NCBI RefSeq assembly: GCF_014651815.1
Contig: NZ_BMXP01000007.1
Span: forward strand, 1 to 64,000
Direction: 5' to 3'
DNA length: 64,000 nucleotides
Source of the DNA: Alteromonas halophila
GTDB taxonomy: Bacteria > Pseudomonadota > Gammaproteobacteria > Enterobacterales > Alteromonadaceae
A model generated the notes under the pieces. That model worked only from the letters and a program-made list of their open reading frames with translations. It was not told where the DNA came from and did no database searches. A program made the translations under genes and the position numbers. Within the stretch, counting starts at the first letter, position 1; each line of letters begins with the position of its first letter. This document shows positions 45,225 to 54,811 of this stretch, piece after piece.

Positions 45225-46223
45225 ATGCGTATTGGACCCTATCAGCTTGATAACAATTTGATGCTCGCGCCGATGGCAGGCGTGACCGACCGACCATTCC
45301 GTCAGCTTTGCAAACGGATGGGGGCAGGTCTGGTGGTGTCTGAAATGTTGTCGAGTAACCCGCGGGTATGGAAAACCGCCAAGTCGATGGCGCGCATGGA
45401 CCATAGTGGCGAAGAAGGGATCCGGTCGGTTCAGATTGCCGGGGCTGATCCTGCACTCATGGCGCAGGCAGCACAGTTTAATGTTGAAAACGGGGCGCAG
45501 ATCATCGATATCAACATGGGCTGTCCGGCCAAAAAAGTGAATAAAAAACTCGCAGGCTCCGCACTCTTGCAGTATCCGGAGTTGGTTGAGTCAATTATAC
45601 AAGCAGTGGTTGAGGCGGTGGATGTGCCTGTCACATTAAAAATCCGCACCGGATGGAATCCGGACAACCGCAACGGGGTTGATATTGCCCGTATTGCTGA
45701 ACAAAACGGCATTCAGTCGCTGGCTGTTCATGGCAGAACACGCGCCTGTATGTATAAAGGACACGCAGAGTACGACACCATTGCCAAAATTAAGGCAGCA
45801 GTGACTATTCCGGTTATTGCGAATGGCGATATTACCTCTGCGCAAAAAGCACAAGAGGTGCTCGACTACACTGGCGCAGATGGTCTGATGGTAGGCCGGG
45901 GCGCACAGGGAAACCCTTGGATTTTCAAGCAAATACTGCATTTTCTTGAAACCGGTGAAACCCTGAGTGCACCACCATTGTCAGAACAACATGACGTGCT
46001 ACGCAGCCACGTAGCCAATGTGCATGCTTTTTATGGTGACATTGCCGGTGTAAGAATTGCCCGAAAGCACGTGGGCTGGTATCTCTCGGAGCATGATAAG
46101 GAACGTCAGTTTCGTAAAATCTTTAACGCCATTGAGCAAAGCGATGCGCAGCTCACGGCGATAGACGATTATTTTCAATCGCTGCAACGTCGAGAAACCC
46201 GACAGATTTCTCCCGCAGCATAG
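45225..46223 (+). CDS. dusB: tRNA-dihydrouridine synthase B
   Basis: DusB reduces uridine to dihydrouridine in tRNA with FMN. Of 332 residues, MLAPMAGVTDRPFRQL binds flavin. The catalytic cysteine lies in MGCPAKKVNKKLAGSALL, and GADGLMVGRGAQGNPW is the flavin phosphate site. It is followed by fis at 30 bp, the dusB-fis operon known in Enterobacteria and Vibrio. A TATAAT at 45194-45199 may be the -10 of its promoter, without a good -35. Confidence 0.97.
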   Translation: MRIGPYQLDNNLMLAPMAGVTDRPFRQLCKRMGAGLVVSEMLSSNPRVWKTAKSMARMDHSGEEGIRSVQIAGADPALMAQAAQFNVENGAQIIDINMGCPAKKVNKKLAGSALLQYPELVESIIQAVVEAVDVPVTLKIRTGWNPDNRNGVDIARIAEQNGIQSLAVHGRTRACMYKGHAEYDTIAKIKAAVTIPVIANGDITSAQKAQEVLDYTGADGLMVGRGAQGNPWIFKQILHFLETGETLSAPPLSEQHDVLRSHVANVHAFYGDIAGVRIARKHVGWYLSEHDKERQFRKIFNAIEQSDAQLTAIDDYFQSLQRRETRQISPAA

Positions 46224-46253
46224 TGATGACTAACCAAAGAGCAAGACTGTATT

Positions 46254-46547
46254 ATGTTCGATCAAAATGTGACTTCACCTTTTACTACCACAGTAACAAC
46301 GCCTTCTCAGACTCAGGCGCAAAAGCCACTGCGTGATTCCGTAAAGCAGGCGGTTAACAAATACCTTAAGCAGCTGGACAACGCCAACATCGACAATTTA
46401 TATGAGATGGTGCTGGCAGAAGTTGAAGCGCCTTTACTGGAAGAGGTCATGACTTACACGCGTGGCAACCAGACCCGCGCCGCCATCATGATGGGCATCA
46501 ACCGTGGCACACTGCGTAAGAAGCTGAAGCAGTACGGCATGAACTAA
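46254..46547 (+). CDS. fis: DNA-binding protein Fis
   Basis: Fis is a nucleoid-associated protein that bends DNA and activates rRNA promoters. The 97 residues are near the E. coli length (98), and the helix-turn-helix end [33 protein letters not shown] is conserved (seen in part as [13 protein letters not shown]). It lies in the dusB-fis operon and is ended by a strong terminator. Confidence 0.98.
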   Translation: MFDQNVTSPFTTTVTTPSQTQAQKPLRDSVKQAVNKYLKQLDNANIDNLYEMVLAEVEAPLLEEVMTYTRGNQTRAAIMMGINRGTLRKKLKQYGMN

Positions 46548-46570
46548 GATTGACGGGCATTGCCCACTTA

Positions 46571-46596
46571 AGAGCACCTTTCGGTGCTCTTTTTGT
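46571..46596 (+). terminator. Terminator after fis
   Basis: AGAGCACC (46571-46578) pairs with GGTGCTCT (46583-46590) over TTTC and runs into TTTT. It separates fis from purH 30 bp further on, so purH needs its own promoter or read-through. Confidence 0.9.
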
Positions 46597-46625
46597 TTCA
46601 ACCATTTGTGATAGTACCGACACCT

Positions 46626-48224
46626 ATGCAAACACCAAAACCTATTCGCCGCGCACTTCTTAGTGTGTCAGACAAAACCGGAATTGTAGAATTTGCCAGC
46701 GCCCTGCACGAGGCTGGCGTTGAACTGTTGTCCACCGGCGGCACAGCCCGCCTGCTCAGTGAAGCAGGACTGCCAGTCAAAGAGGTCTCCAGCCACACCG
46801 GGCACCCAGAAATAATGGATGGCCGCGTTAAAACCCTGCATCCGAAAATTCACGGCGGGATTTTAGGTCGCCGCGGCCAGGACGAGAGCGTCATGGCGCA
46901 AAATGAAATAGACGCCATTGATCTGGTTGCAGTTAACCTTTACCCCTTCGCAGATACGGTGGCCAAAGACGACTGTACACTGGAAGACGCCATCGAGAAT
47001 ATCGATATTGGCGGTCCTACCATGGTTCGCGCGGCTGCCAAAAATCATCGTGATGTCACCATTGTGGTGAACGCCGACGATTACGCCCGTGTCCTTACTG
47101 AGATGCAGCAGAATGAAAATTCACTGACACACCAGACCCGCTTTGACCTGGCGGTGAAAGCCTTTGAGCATACGGCCGAATACGATGGCATGATCGCGAA
47201 CTACTTTGGTACCCGCCTTGACGCGGTTGAAGGTGAAGACGACGACGGTCACGATCACAGTGAATTCCCACGCACGTTTAATGTGCAGATGAGCAAAAAG
47301 CAGGATCTGCGCTACGGCGAAAACAGCCACCAGAATGCGGCGTTTTATGTAGAGAACCAGGTGCAGGAAGCCTCGGTCGCGACGGCCGAGCAGCTGCAGG
47401 GCAAAGCCTTGTCCTTTAACAATATCGCGGACACCGATGCGGCGCTGGAATGTGTGAAAGAGTTCGACGAACCAGCCTGTGTGATCGTCAAACACGCAAA
47501 CCCGTGTGGTGTGGCAATTGGCGAAACAAGTTTAGCCGCTTATGACCGCGCATTTAAAACCGATCCTACCTCGGCGTTTGGCGGCATTATTGCGTTTAAC
47601 CGTGAGCTGGACGCTACGACGGCGCAGGCCATTGTTGATCGTCAGTTTGTCGAAGTGATCATTGCGCCGTCTGTCTCAGAGCAGGCCAAAGACGTAATTG
47701 CAGCTAAGAAAAACGTCCGCCTGCTGGCCTGTGGCGACTGGCACGGGCAACTAACTGAAGGCTACGACTATAAGCGCGTCAATGGCGGCATGCTGGTGCA
47801 GGAGCGCGACTTCGGCATGGTGGAGATGGACGACCTTAAAGTGGTCACCAAGGTTCAGCCTGATGCGCAGCAACTGCGCGATCTGATGTTCTGCTGGAAA
47901 GTGGCCAAGTATGTGAAGTCTAATGCCATTGTCTATAGCAAAGATGGCATGACAATCGGCGTCGGTGCCGGCCAGATGAGCCGTGTCTATTCGGCGAAAA
48001 TTGCCGGTATTAAAGCCGCCGACGAAAAACTGGAAGTCGCAGGGTCGGTGATGGCCTCTGATGCGTTCTTCCCATTCCGCGACGGTATTGATGCGGCAGC
48101 GGCAGCGGGTATCAAAGCGGTGATCCAGCCCGGTGGCTCGATGCGTGATGACGAAGTCATCGCGGCAGCTGACGAGCATGGTATCGCGATGGTCTTCACT
48201 GGTATGCGCCACTTCCGCCACTAA
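46626..48224 (+). CDS. purH: Bifunctional AICAR formyltransferase / IMP cyclohydrolase
   Basis: PurH performs the last two steps of IMP synthesis. It is 532 residues from ATG 46626 ([19 protein letters not shown]). The N-terminal cyclohydrolase has [15 protein letters not shown] and [17 protein letters not shown]; the C-terminal transformylase has [11 protein letters not shown] and the [11 protein letters not shown] segment. It is intact. The fis terminator precedes it closely; purD follows after an inserted methyltransferase gene. Confidence 0.98.
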   Translation: MQTPKPIRRALLSVSDKTGIVEFASALHEAGVELLSTGGTARLLSEAGLPVKEVSSHTGHPEIMDGRVKTLHPKIHGGILGRRGQDESVMAQNEIDAIDLVAVNLYPFADTVAKDDCTLEDAIENIDIGGPTMVRAAAKNHRDVTIVVNADDYARVLTEMQQNENSLTHQTRFDLAVKAFEHTAEYDGMIANYFGTRLDAVEGEDDDGHDHSEFPRTFNVQMSKKQDLRYGENSHQNAAFYVENQVQEASVATAEQLQGKALSFNNIADTDAALECVKEFDEPACVIVKHANPCGVAIGETSLAAYDRAFKTDPTSAFGGIIAFNRELDATTAQAIVDRQFVEVIIAPSVSEQAKDVIAAKKNVRLLACGDWHGQLTEGYDYKRVNGGMLVQERDFGMVEMDDLKVVTKVQPDAQQLRDLMFCWKVAKYVKSNAIVYSKDGMTIGVGAGQMSRVYSAKIAGIKAADEKLEVAGSVMASDAFFPFRDGIDAAAAAGIKAVIQPGGSMRDDEVIAAADEHGIAMVFTGMRHFRH

Positions 48225-48236
48225 CGGTATACCACA

Positions 48237-48270
48237 AGCCGGGCAGCGTATGCGGTAATCTGCCTGGCTT
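48237..48270 (+). terminator. Weak terminator after purH
   Basis: AGCCGGGCAG (48237-48246) pairs with CTGCCTGGCT (48260-48269) with one G-T pair and a 13-base loop, followed by TTAT only. It may be partial, letting some transcripts reach purD. Confidence 0.45.
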
Positions 48271-48443
48271 TATCGTTAACTTGTCAGCGTGATGGGCCGC
48301 CAGGGTGTAGGCTTAATCTGAAAGTATGTGCAGGCAGTATCAGGAAAGGAGCAAACACGTTAAAAACGGCTTATGCTGTAGACGGGTTTGCACACTCTCC
48401 GGCACGATAACGACAGTAAAACACTGACAATAAGGAATACGAC

Positions 48444-49259
48444 ATGAAAAAGTTTGCGCAATATCTACTCGCTGCTTCACTGGGGCTTGGCGGTACTACC
48501 GCTTTTGCGGATGCTCTGACCGACGCCGTAAAAGGTGAGCATCGCAGTGCAGACGCAAAAGTGCGCGATGAATACCGTAACCCACAGCAAACCCTTCGGT
48601 TCTTTGGCATTCAGCCAGATATGACGGTGGTTGAGATCTGGCCGGGCGGCGGCTGGTATGCCGACATCCTTGCGCCAATGTTAAAGGAAAAGGGCAACTA
48701 CGTTGCGGCGCACTTTTTTATTGATGAAGAGTCACATGACTATTACCGCAAGTCACTGGACGGCTTTAAGGACAAAATGGAAAAAGCCGATCATTACTCA
48801 GACGTCACCCTTACCGCCTTTCATCCTGGCAAAGCCCATGATATTGCCGAACCAGGCTCTGCTGATGCGGTGCTGACCTTCAGAAACGTACACAACTGGT
48901 ACATGAACGGCGGCAAAGAAGATACTGACAAAGCCTTTGAAAGCTTTTTTAAGGCGCTGAAACCAGGCGGTATCCTGGGTGTGGTAGAGCATGAAATGCC
49001 AGAATCAGGCAATGACGCCGCCATGAAAGATAGCGGCTACATGAAGCGCTCGGTGGTCATGGATGCGGCCAAAAAAGCGGGCTTTAAACTCGCTGAAAGT
49101 AGCGACGTAAACGCTAATCCGCAGGATAATGCCGATCATCCGCGCGGGGTATGGACCCTGCCACCCCGTCTGGCGCTGGATGAAAAAGATCGCGAAAAAT
49201 ACCTCACCATTGGCGAGAGTAATCGCATGACGCTTAAATTTGTAAAACCCAAATCGTAA
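48444..49259 (+). CDS. Predicted exported class I SAM-methyltransferase-like protein
   Basis: This 271-residue protein has a convincing signal peptide (MKKFAQYLLAASLGLGGTTAFA). The next part has the SAM-binding pattern of class I methyltransferases (MTVVEIWPGGGWYADILAP), the NVHNW region and LKPGGILGVVEHEM. It corresponds to a family of predicted methyltransferases seen in several marine and soil proteobacteria. SAM is not available in the periplasm, so either the signal is not used, it is anchored facing inward, or the fold serves another purpose. It ends 13 bp before purD and is likely co-transcribed with it. Confidence 0.85.
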   Translation: MKKFAQYLLAASLGLGGTTAFADALTDAVKGEHRSADAKVRDEYRNPQQTLRFFGIQPDMTVVEIWPGGGWYADILAPMLKEKGNYVAAHFFIDEESHDYYRKSLDGFKDKMEKADHYSDVTLTAFHPGKAHDIAEPGSADAVLTFRNVHNWYMNGGKEDTDKAFESFFKALKPGGILGVVEHEMPESGNDAAMKDSGYMKRSVVMDAAKKAGFKLAESSDVNANPQDNADHPRGVWTLPPRLALDEKDREKYLTIGESNRMTLKFVKPKS

Positions 49260-49272
49260 GACAGGACATTTG

Positions 49273-50565
49273 ATGAACGTACTTGTAATTGGCGGCGGCG
49301 GCCGCGAGCATGCGCTGGCGTTTAAGGCCGCGCAATCTTCTTCTGTAGCTACTGTGTTTGTTGCCCCGGGTAATGCCGGTACCGCACGCGAAGACAAGCT
49401 TGAAAATGTTGCGATAGATGTGACCGACATTGATGGCCTGCTTCATTTTGCTAAAAACAACGATGTAGCACTGACTATTGTCGGTCCGGAAGCGCCGCTG
49501 GTTGCAGGTGTCGTAGATGCCTTTGAGGCAGCAGGCCAGGCCATTTTCGGGCCAACGCAGGCTGCTGCGCAGCTGGAAGGCTCGAAAGCGTTCACCAAAG
49601 ATTTTCTGGCGCGCCACGCTATTCCTACCGCTGGCTACCAGACCTTTACCGAAGTAGATCCGGCCATTGCGTACATGCAGAAAATGGGCGCGCCGATTGT
49701 TGTAAAAGCCGATGGTCTGGCCGCGGGTAAAGGCGTAATTGTCGCCATGAATGAAGCCGATGCCGAAGCCGCTATCCGCGATATGTTATCCGGCAATGCC
49801 TTTGGTGAAGCCGGCAGCCGGGTAGTGATTGAAGAGTTTCTGGATGGCGAAGAGGCCTCGTTTATTGTCATGGTTGACGGTAAAAACGTGCTGCCTTTCG
49901 CCACCAGTCAGGATCACAAACGTGCCGCCAATGGTGATACTGGTCCGAACACCGGCGGGATGGGCGCCTACTCACCGGCGCCAGTGGTCACGCCGGCCAT
50001 CCACGACCGTATTATGCAGGAAGTCATAATGCCGACCGTCGACGGTATGGCAGCAGAAGGTATGCCGTACAAAGGCTTTTTGTATGCCGGGTTAATGATC
50101 ATGGCAGACGGAACACCAAAAGTGATTGAGTATAACTGCCGGTTCGGTGATCCGGAAACTCAGCCCATTATGCTGCGTTTGCAGTCTGATCTGGTGGACT
50201 TGTGTCTGGCTGCCTGTGAAGGCGAGCTGAATGACAAAGCCATTGAATTTGACGAACGCGCCGCGGTTGGCGTGGTCCTCGCCGCAGGCGGCTATCCCGG
50301 TGCGTATGAAAAGGGCCATACAATAAGCGGCCTGGACACTGCCGATAATGAACACGGTAAAGTCTTTCACGCCGGCACCAAGCTTCAGGATGGCGATGTC
50401 GTCACCAGCGGTGGCCGGGTATTGTGTGCCACTGCACTGGGGAAAAATGTTACTGAGGCGCAGCAACGTGCGTATGACCTTACCGGCAAACTGCACTTTA
50501 CCGATGCCTACTTCCGTACAGATATCGCCCACCGGGCTATTAGCCGGGAAAGTACTGCGCAGTAA
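49273..50565 (+). CDS. purD: Phosphoribosylamine--glycine ligase
   Basis: PurD joins glycine to phosphoribosylamine in purine synthesis. It is 430 residues from ATG 49273 (AGGA upstream; TTG one codon earlier is less likely). It starts with MNVLVIGGGGREHALAFK, and ATP-grasp segments IVVKADGLAAGKGVIV and EYNCRFGDPETQ are present. A strong terminator follows. Confidence 0.98.
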   Translation: MNVLVIGGGGREHALAFKAAQSSSVATVFVAPGNAGTAREDKLENVAIDVTDIDGLLHFAKNNDVALTIVGPEAPLVAGVVDAFEAAGQAIFGPTQAAAQLEGSKAFTKDFLARHAIPTAGYQTFTEVDPAIAYMQKMGAPIVVKADGLAAGKGVIVAMNEADAEAAIRDMLSGNAFGEAGSRVVIEEFLDGEEASFIVMVDGKNVLPFATSQDHKRAANGDTGPNTGGMGAYSPAPVVTPAIHDRIMQEVIMPTVDGMAAEGMPYKGFLYAGLMIMADGTPKVIEYNCRFGDPETQPIMLRLQSDLVDLCLAACEGELNDKAIEFDERAAVGVVLAAGGYPGAYEKGHTISGLDTADNEHGKVFHAGTKLQDGDVVTSGGRVLCATALGKNVTEAQQRAYDLTGKLHFTDAYFRTDIAHRAISRESTAQ

Positions 50566-50590
50566 AGAGGCGCTGTCTTAAAGATAAAAA

Positions 50591-50620
50591 AACGGGCTTT
50601 CTTTAAAGCCCGTTTTTTTT
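50591..50620 (+). terminator. Bidirectional terminator between purD and the PEP-CTERM gene
   Basis: AACGGGCTTT (50591-50600) pairs with AAAGCCCGTT (50605-50614) over CTTT. It has a run of T on the right (to 50620) and of A on the left, so it can end both converging transcripts. Confidence 0.92.
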
Positions 50621-50645
50621 GCGAGACGCAATTAGAAGGTTTCTG

Positions 50646-51512
50646 CTAGGCAGACTTTCGGCGACGTATCGCCAGCCCAATCAGACTCAGACCGAACAGC
50701 CCCAGCACACCAGGCTCTGGAACCTGCGAAACATTGACCGCAAACGTGCTGCTGGCGTATTCAATACCAACCAAATCATCACGGTTCGCGTACGCCCAGT
50801 TATCCATATTCAGGTCAAAGTCAAACACGTAGTACAAGCCGTCGTTGGTTTGACCGTTCTGTGTTTCGCTACCCAGGAACAGGCCACTCATGCTGCCAGT
50901 CACACCCAGCGGATCGCCGTTGGCTTCAATCATGTTGCCAATCTGCAAGCCTTCCAGACCGGTGGCATGTAAGTCAATATCCAGTTCCAGGAATGTCCCG
51001 GCGTCTGCCACATTGCTTGGTGCACTTAAGCGCGATGCAGAATCACCGTTACGTACCGACATAGAAAACAAAAAGTCAGTCCAGTGGGTTCCATTGAAGT
51101 TATCAAATCCGAAACTCACATCCTGCAATGCAGCGGGATCGCTGTACGAGGCCGCGTTGTAATACTGCATAAAACCAGCACCGGTATTACCGTGTGTATT
51201 ACCCCAGCCATTACCACGGGGGGCTCCTGTACCATCCACCGCAGTACTGTACCACCAGGAGCCCATCGCAATTGCTGCATCAGCACCAACCCCAGGGTTG
51301 CCAAAAATCGAATAGAGTGACAGGTCTCGCTCACTCACATTAATCAGATCAACCTGATTGGCGAGCCCCGCATCACTGTACACTGTAATGGTGCCTTCAT
51401 AGCCAAACCTGTCGCTGCTGATCCAGCCAGACCCACTCTCTATGGGCGCTGCCTGAACAACCCCTGAAACTAAGGACAGCGCTGCAACGGCGCTTGTTAA
51501 TACATTCTTCAT
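50646..51512 (-). CDS. PEP-CTERM sorting domain protein
   Basis: This 288-residue exported protein has a signal peptide (MKNVLTSAVAALSLVSGVVQA). The C-terminal tripartite sorting signal VPEPGVLGLFGLSLIGLA plus the basic RRRKSA is the mark of exosortase-processed proteins linked to exopolysaccharide or floc formation. The body is beta-rich with aromatic and glycine residues and few charges, and no enzyme motif. The matching exosortase (epsH/xrtA) is not in the window. It is transcribed toward purD. Confidence 0.88.
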   Translation of the reverse strand: MKNVLTSAVAALSLVSGVVQAAPIESGSGWISSDRFGYEGTITVYSDAGLANQVDLINVSERDLSLYSIFGNPGVGADAAIAMGSWWYSTAVDGTGAPRGNGWGNTHGNTGAGFMQYYNAASYSDPAALQDVSFGFDNFNGTHWTDFLFSMSVRNGDSASRLSAPSNVADAGTFLELDIDLHATGLEGLQIGNMIEANGDPLGVTGSMSGLFLGSETQNGQTNDGLYYVFDFDLNMDNWAYANRDDLVGIEYASSTFAVNVSQVPEPGVLGLFGLSLIGLAIRRRKSA

Positions 51513-51932
51513 GTTATTTCCTTTTTAGTTTTTGCGTTCCCGCAGGGGCAGCAGTAGCAAGTTTAGGTCCAACCACTTATCTCATTGACATTGTTGAACT
51601 TTTAACCATAAGCAAACGACATTGTTAAAATCACCGACATAAGAAAACACGCATATGAATAGAATTTCGACAGCTTCAGATAGCCTGTAGCGTACTTACT
51701 ACCTGATTTTTATCGCATTTTATTAACAACTAAACCAAAGTAGTAAGCGCCATCAAAAACTGTAAAAATATCTGACACTTTGATTATCCGCACTGCCCAC
51801 CTCTCTATTTGCAGAGGTCATTGTCGCGAGTTCGTCTATAGATTATCTTCGCAAACTCTGCTGTACTAACAAGCAACGCAGCGAACGCTGTATATAGGGA
51901 AGACGCCATGACAGAATCGGAACTGTAAGCCT
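51513..51932. other. Long intergenic region before the potassium channel gene
   Basis: These 420 bp are AT-rich. They separate the divergent PEP-CTERM and channel genes and so must contain both promoters. No strong consensus promoter was recognised. A 6-bp hairpin (ACCTCT with AGAGGT near 51800) is visible, and a seven-codon ORF (51908-51928) lies directly in front of the channel start. No other gene is evident. Confidence 0.5.
51908..51928 (+). CDS. Seven-codon upstream ORF (MTESEL), possible leader peptide
   Basis: ATG at 51908 with GGGAAG at 51897-51902 in front encodes MTESEL and a TAA stop. It ends 4 bp before the ATG of the channel gene, whose own RBS is weak. Translation of the short ORF may deliver ribosomes to the channel start by coupling. 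Translation is inferred, not shown. Confidence 0.35.
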   Translation: MTESEL

Positions 51933-52883
51933 ATGTCTTTTCAGCGCCACGTTTACCACGCCTTGCACACGCCTCCCTCCTCACCCGTCGGCACTGGCAG
52001 CGCACGCCTTGTCAACATGTTACTGATCGTGCTTATCATCGCCAATGTGGTTGCCATGATGCTGGAAACGGTGCCGGCACTGTACCAGCAGTGGCATGTC
52101 GAACTCGCGATGTTTGAAGTAGTGTCGGTGGCGATATTCAGCATCGAATACCTGTTAAGGATCTGGGTAGCACCGCTCATCCCCCATCCGAAGAACCCGG
52201 ATGAGCCGCGCTGGGAACGGCGTATCGACTACCTGTTAAGCCCCATGGCCTTGATTGATTTGCTGGCGATACTGCCGTTTTATTTAGGGTCACTGGTCAA
52301 TATTGACTTGCGGGTATTACGCCTGCTGAGGGTTGTACGCATGATCAAGCTTGGCCGCTACTCACGCTCTATGCAAACCATTTTCACGGTAATACGTAAA
52401 GAAGCCCGCACGCTGCTCGCCGCCACCAGCATGCTGCTGATATTAATGGTTATCGCTGCCACCATTATTTTTTACCTGGAGCACCATGCACAGCCCGACG
52501 TATTTACCAGTATCCCTGCGTCGTTATGGTGGGCGCTGGTCACTCTTACTACGGTAGGCTATGGCGATGTGGTGCCAGTGACGGCTCTGGGAAAGGTCTT
52601 TGGCGGGTTTATAACCCTGCTGGGTGTGGGCCTGTATGCGTTACCAGCGGGGATCCTGTCATCCAGTTTTACCGCACACATGCAGCAGCGCCGCGCCCGG
52701 TTTCAGGACACCGTTAAAACCATTATTGCCGATGGAGCGATCAGCGAACATGACGCACATCATCTGGAGCGGGTCAGAGAGCTGCTTGATTTGGACGAGG
52801 AAGAAGCCGAGCTTATCATCAGGTTATTACAGCACCACCATCGCAACCATGATGACAGTCAAAGCGACACTTCAATGGAATAA
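51933..52883 (+). CDS. Voltage-gated potassium channel (ion transporter family)
   Basis: This 316-residue inner-membrane protein has six helices. S4 carries arginines in LRVLRLLRVVRMIKLGRYSR as a voltage sensor. The pore loop TLTTVGYGDVVPV contains the potassium selectivity filter GYGD. The cytoplasmic C-terminus is a short acidic helical region (LDLDEEEAELIIRLLQ) followed by a His-rich tail. It should conduct K+ on depolarisation. It resembles KvAP-type and MthK-unlike bacterial Kv channels; no RCK domain is seen. The start is closely preceded by a small ORF. Confidence 0.93.
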   Translation: MSFQRHVYHALHTPPSSPVGTGSARLVNMLLIVLIIANVVAMMLETVPALYQQWHVELAMFEVVSVAIFSIEYLLRIWVAPLIPHPKNPDEPRWERRIDYLLSPMALIDLLAILPFYLGSLVNIDLRVLRLLRVVRMIKLGRYSRSMQTIFTVIRKEARTLLAATSMLLILMVIAATIIFYLEHHAQPDVFTSIPASLWWALVTLTTVGYGDVVPVTALGKVFGGFITLLGVGLYALPAGILSSSFTAHMQQRRARFQDTVKTIIADGAISEHDAHHLERVRELLDLDEEEAELIIRLLQHHHRNHDDSQSDTSME

Positions 52884-53003
52884 AACGTCTCATATCTGGC
52901 CCTGACAGAAATTGTACAGCCCTGGCGGCGAGTGCGTATCTTCCCTTGATTAATGATAGTCATAAGCTTATAACTAGGGTCCGGCTTAACCTCAAGTGAC
53001 GCT

Positions 53004-53903
53004 ATGTCTGTAAAACACCCGATTATTGCCATTACCGGGTCCTCCGGCGCTGGCACTACCACAACAACCAATGCTATCCGCCACATTTTCAGGAACCTGA
53101 AGATCAATGCGGCCGTGGTCGGCGGTGACAGCTTTCATCGGTTCACTCGTCCCGAGATGGAAGTGGAGATCCGCAAAGCGCAGGAACAGGGACGTCATAT
53201 CAGTTACTTTGGGCCAAAAGCGAATGATTTCGAACTGCTTGAAACGGTATTCCGGGAATATGGCAGCGCCGGTACCGGTCGTTTTCGCCAGTACCTGCAT
53301 ACCTTTGATGAAGCGGTACCGTTCAACCAGATGCCCGGTACGTTTACCCCCTGGCAGGATCTTCCCGAAAACACCGACCTGCTGTTTTATGAAGGGTTAC
53401 ATGGCGGCGTAAAAACCGAAGAAAATGATGTTGCCAAACATGTTGATTTGCTGGTCGGCATGGTGCCCATTGTGAACCTGGAGTGGATCCAGAAAATCGT
53501 ACGCGACACCACTGACCGGGGCCATTCGAGAGAAGCGGTAATGAGCAGCATTGTGCGTGGGCTGGATGACTATTTTCAGTATATTACCCCACAGTTTTCC
53601 CGCACCCATGTCAATTTTCAGCGTGTTCCTACTGTCGATACCTCAAACCCCTTCAGTGCCAGAGAAATCCCGACACAGGATGAAAGCTTTGTGGTGGTGC
53701 GCTTTCGCCGGGAAATGAAAAATGTCGACTACCCCTATCTGATGCAAATGATCGATGGTGCGTTTATGTCACGCATTAACACACTGGTGGTGCCGGGCGG
53801 CAAAATGGGGCTGGCCATGGAATTGATCCTGACACCACTGATAGAAGATCTGCTGGCGAAGAAGCGACGCGCCGGTCATCAGATGGACTGGGTGAGTGAC
53901 TAA
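53004..53903 (+). CDS. prkB: Phosphoribulokinase, RuBisCO-independent type
   Basis: This 299-residue kinase has a P-loop (GSSGAGTTTTT, about 12-22) and the phosphoribulokinase family segments GGDSFHRF and FYEGLHGG. It matches the PrkB type found in heterotrophic gammaproteobacteria, such as E. coli PrkB, that lack a Calvin cycle. No RuBisCO or other Calvin gene is near. The physiological substrate of this group is not settled. It is followed by ompR-envZ. Confidence 0.92.
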   Translation: MSVKHPIIAITGSSGAGTTTTTNAIRHIFRNLKINAAVVGGDSFHRFTRPEMEVEIRKAQEQGRHISYFGPKANDFELLETVFREYGSAGTGRFRQYLHTFDEAVPFNQMPGTFTPWQDLPENTDLLFYEGLHGGVKTEENDVAKHVDLLVGMVPIVNLEWIQKIVRDTTDRGHSREAVMSSIVRGLDDYFQYITPQFSRTHVNFQRVPTVDTSNPFSAREIPTQDESFVVVRFRREMKNVDYPYLMQMIDGAFMSRINTLVVPGGKMGLAMELILTPLIEDLLAKKRRAGHQMDWVSD

Positions 53904-54056
53904 CGGCAGCGTAAAGCTGGCAGCGATGACACGCGTCATGCAACACCGCCATCAATGACACTATTTGTAACAAAGCACTGTCCTCACTGCAGGCAGTTTT
54001 GCTTTGTCGATGCCAACCTTGTGGTTATAGTATAAAAAAACGTCCGGGATATCAGT

Positions 54057-54782
54057 ATGGGTCAGGAAACCTCAAAAATTCTTGTTGTTGACGATGATAT
54101 GCGTCTCAGAAGCCTGCTTGAGCGCTATCTGGTAGAACAGGGCTATCAGGTGCGGGCAGCGGCGAACGCTGATCAAATGGATCGCATGCTGGAACGGGAG
54201 AATTTTCATTTGATGGTCCTGGATCTGATGTTACCCGGCGAAGATGGCCTGTCGATTTGCCGCCGCATCCGCAAGTCCGATAATCCGCTGCCCATCGTCA
54301 TGCTGACGGCAAAAGGCGACGAAGTAGATCGTATTATAGGCCTGGAAATGGGCGCCGATGACTACCTGCCCAAACCCTTTAATCCCCGCGAATTACTGGC
54401 TCGCGTGAAAGCGGTGCTGCGTCGCCAGTCAAATGAAGCCCCCGGCGCACCTTCCCGGGATGAACAGGTTGTCGAGTTTGGCACCTATGCACTGAACCTG
54501 GCGACCCGCGAAATGACCGACTCGGGCACCCCTATGACCCTCACCAGCGGCGAATTTGCCGTGCTTAAATCGCTGGTTACCCATCCGCGCGAGCCCTTGT
54601 CGCGGGACAAGCTGATGAACCTGGCCCGGGGCCGGGATTACAGTGCACTGGAGCGCAGTATCGATGTCCAGGTATCACGCCTTCGTCGCATGCTGGAAAA
54701 GGATCCGACCAACCCCAGATACATACAGACGGTATGGGGACTGGGTTATGTGTTTGTGCCGGACGGCGAAAAAAGCGCATGA
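54057..54782 (+). CDS. ompR: Response regulator OmpR
   Basis: OmpR is an osmoregulatory DNA-binding response regulator of 241 residues. The receiver domain has the phosphorylated D56 in LMVLDLMLPGEDG and the K in YLPKPFNPREL. The C-terminal winged helix ends GLGYVFVPDGEK. It pairs with EnvZ encoded 29 bp downstream. In E. coli OmpR controls porins; targets here are unknown. Confidence 0.96.
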   Translation: MGQETSKILVVDDDMRLRSLLERYLVEQGYQVRAAANADQMDRMLERENFHLMVLDLMLPGEDGLSICRRIRKSDNPLPIVMLTAKGDEVDRIIGLEMGADDYLPKPFNPRELLARVKAVLRRQSNEAPGAPSRDEQVVEFGTYALNLATREMTDSGTPMTLTSGEFAVLKSLVTHPREPLSRDKLMNLARGRDYSALERSIDVQVSRLRRMLEKDPTNPRYIQTVWGLGYVFVPDGEKSA

Positions 54783-54811
54783 TGTTAGCCGCCTAACCTG
54801 CCGCCCCTGTC

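Noticed and set aside
47121-47495. Minus-strand open frame of 124 codons opposite purH
   Set aside because: PurH is unmistakable here and the antisense product matches nothing known.
53004-53903. Part of a Calvin cycle operon
   Set aside because: No RuBisCO, transketolase or regulator gene is adjacent, and the protein is of the heterotroph PrkB type.
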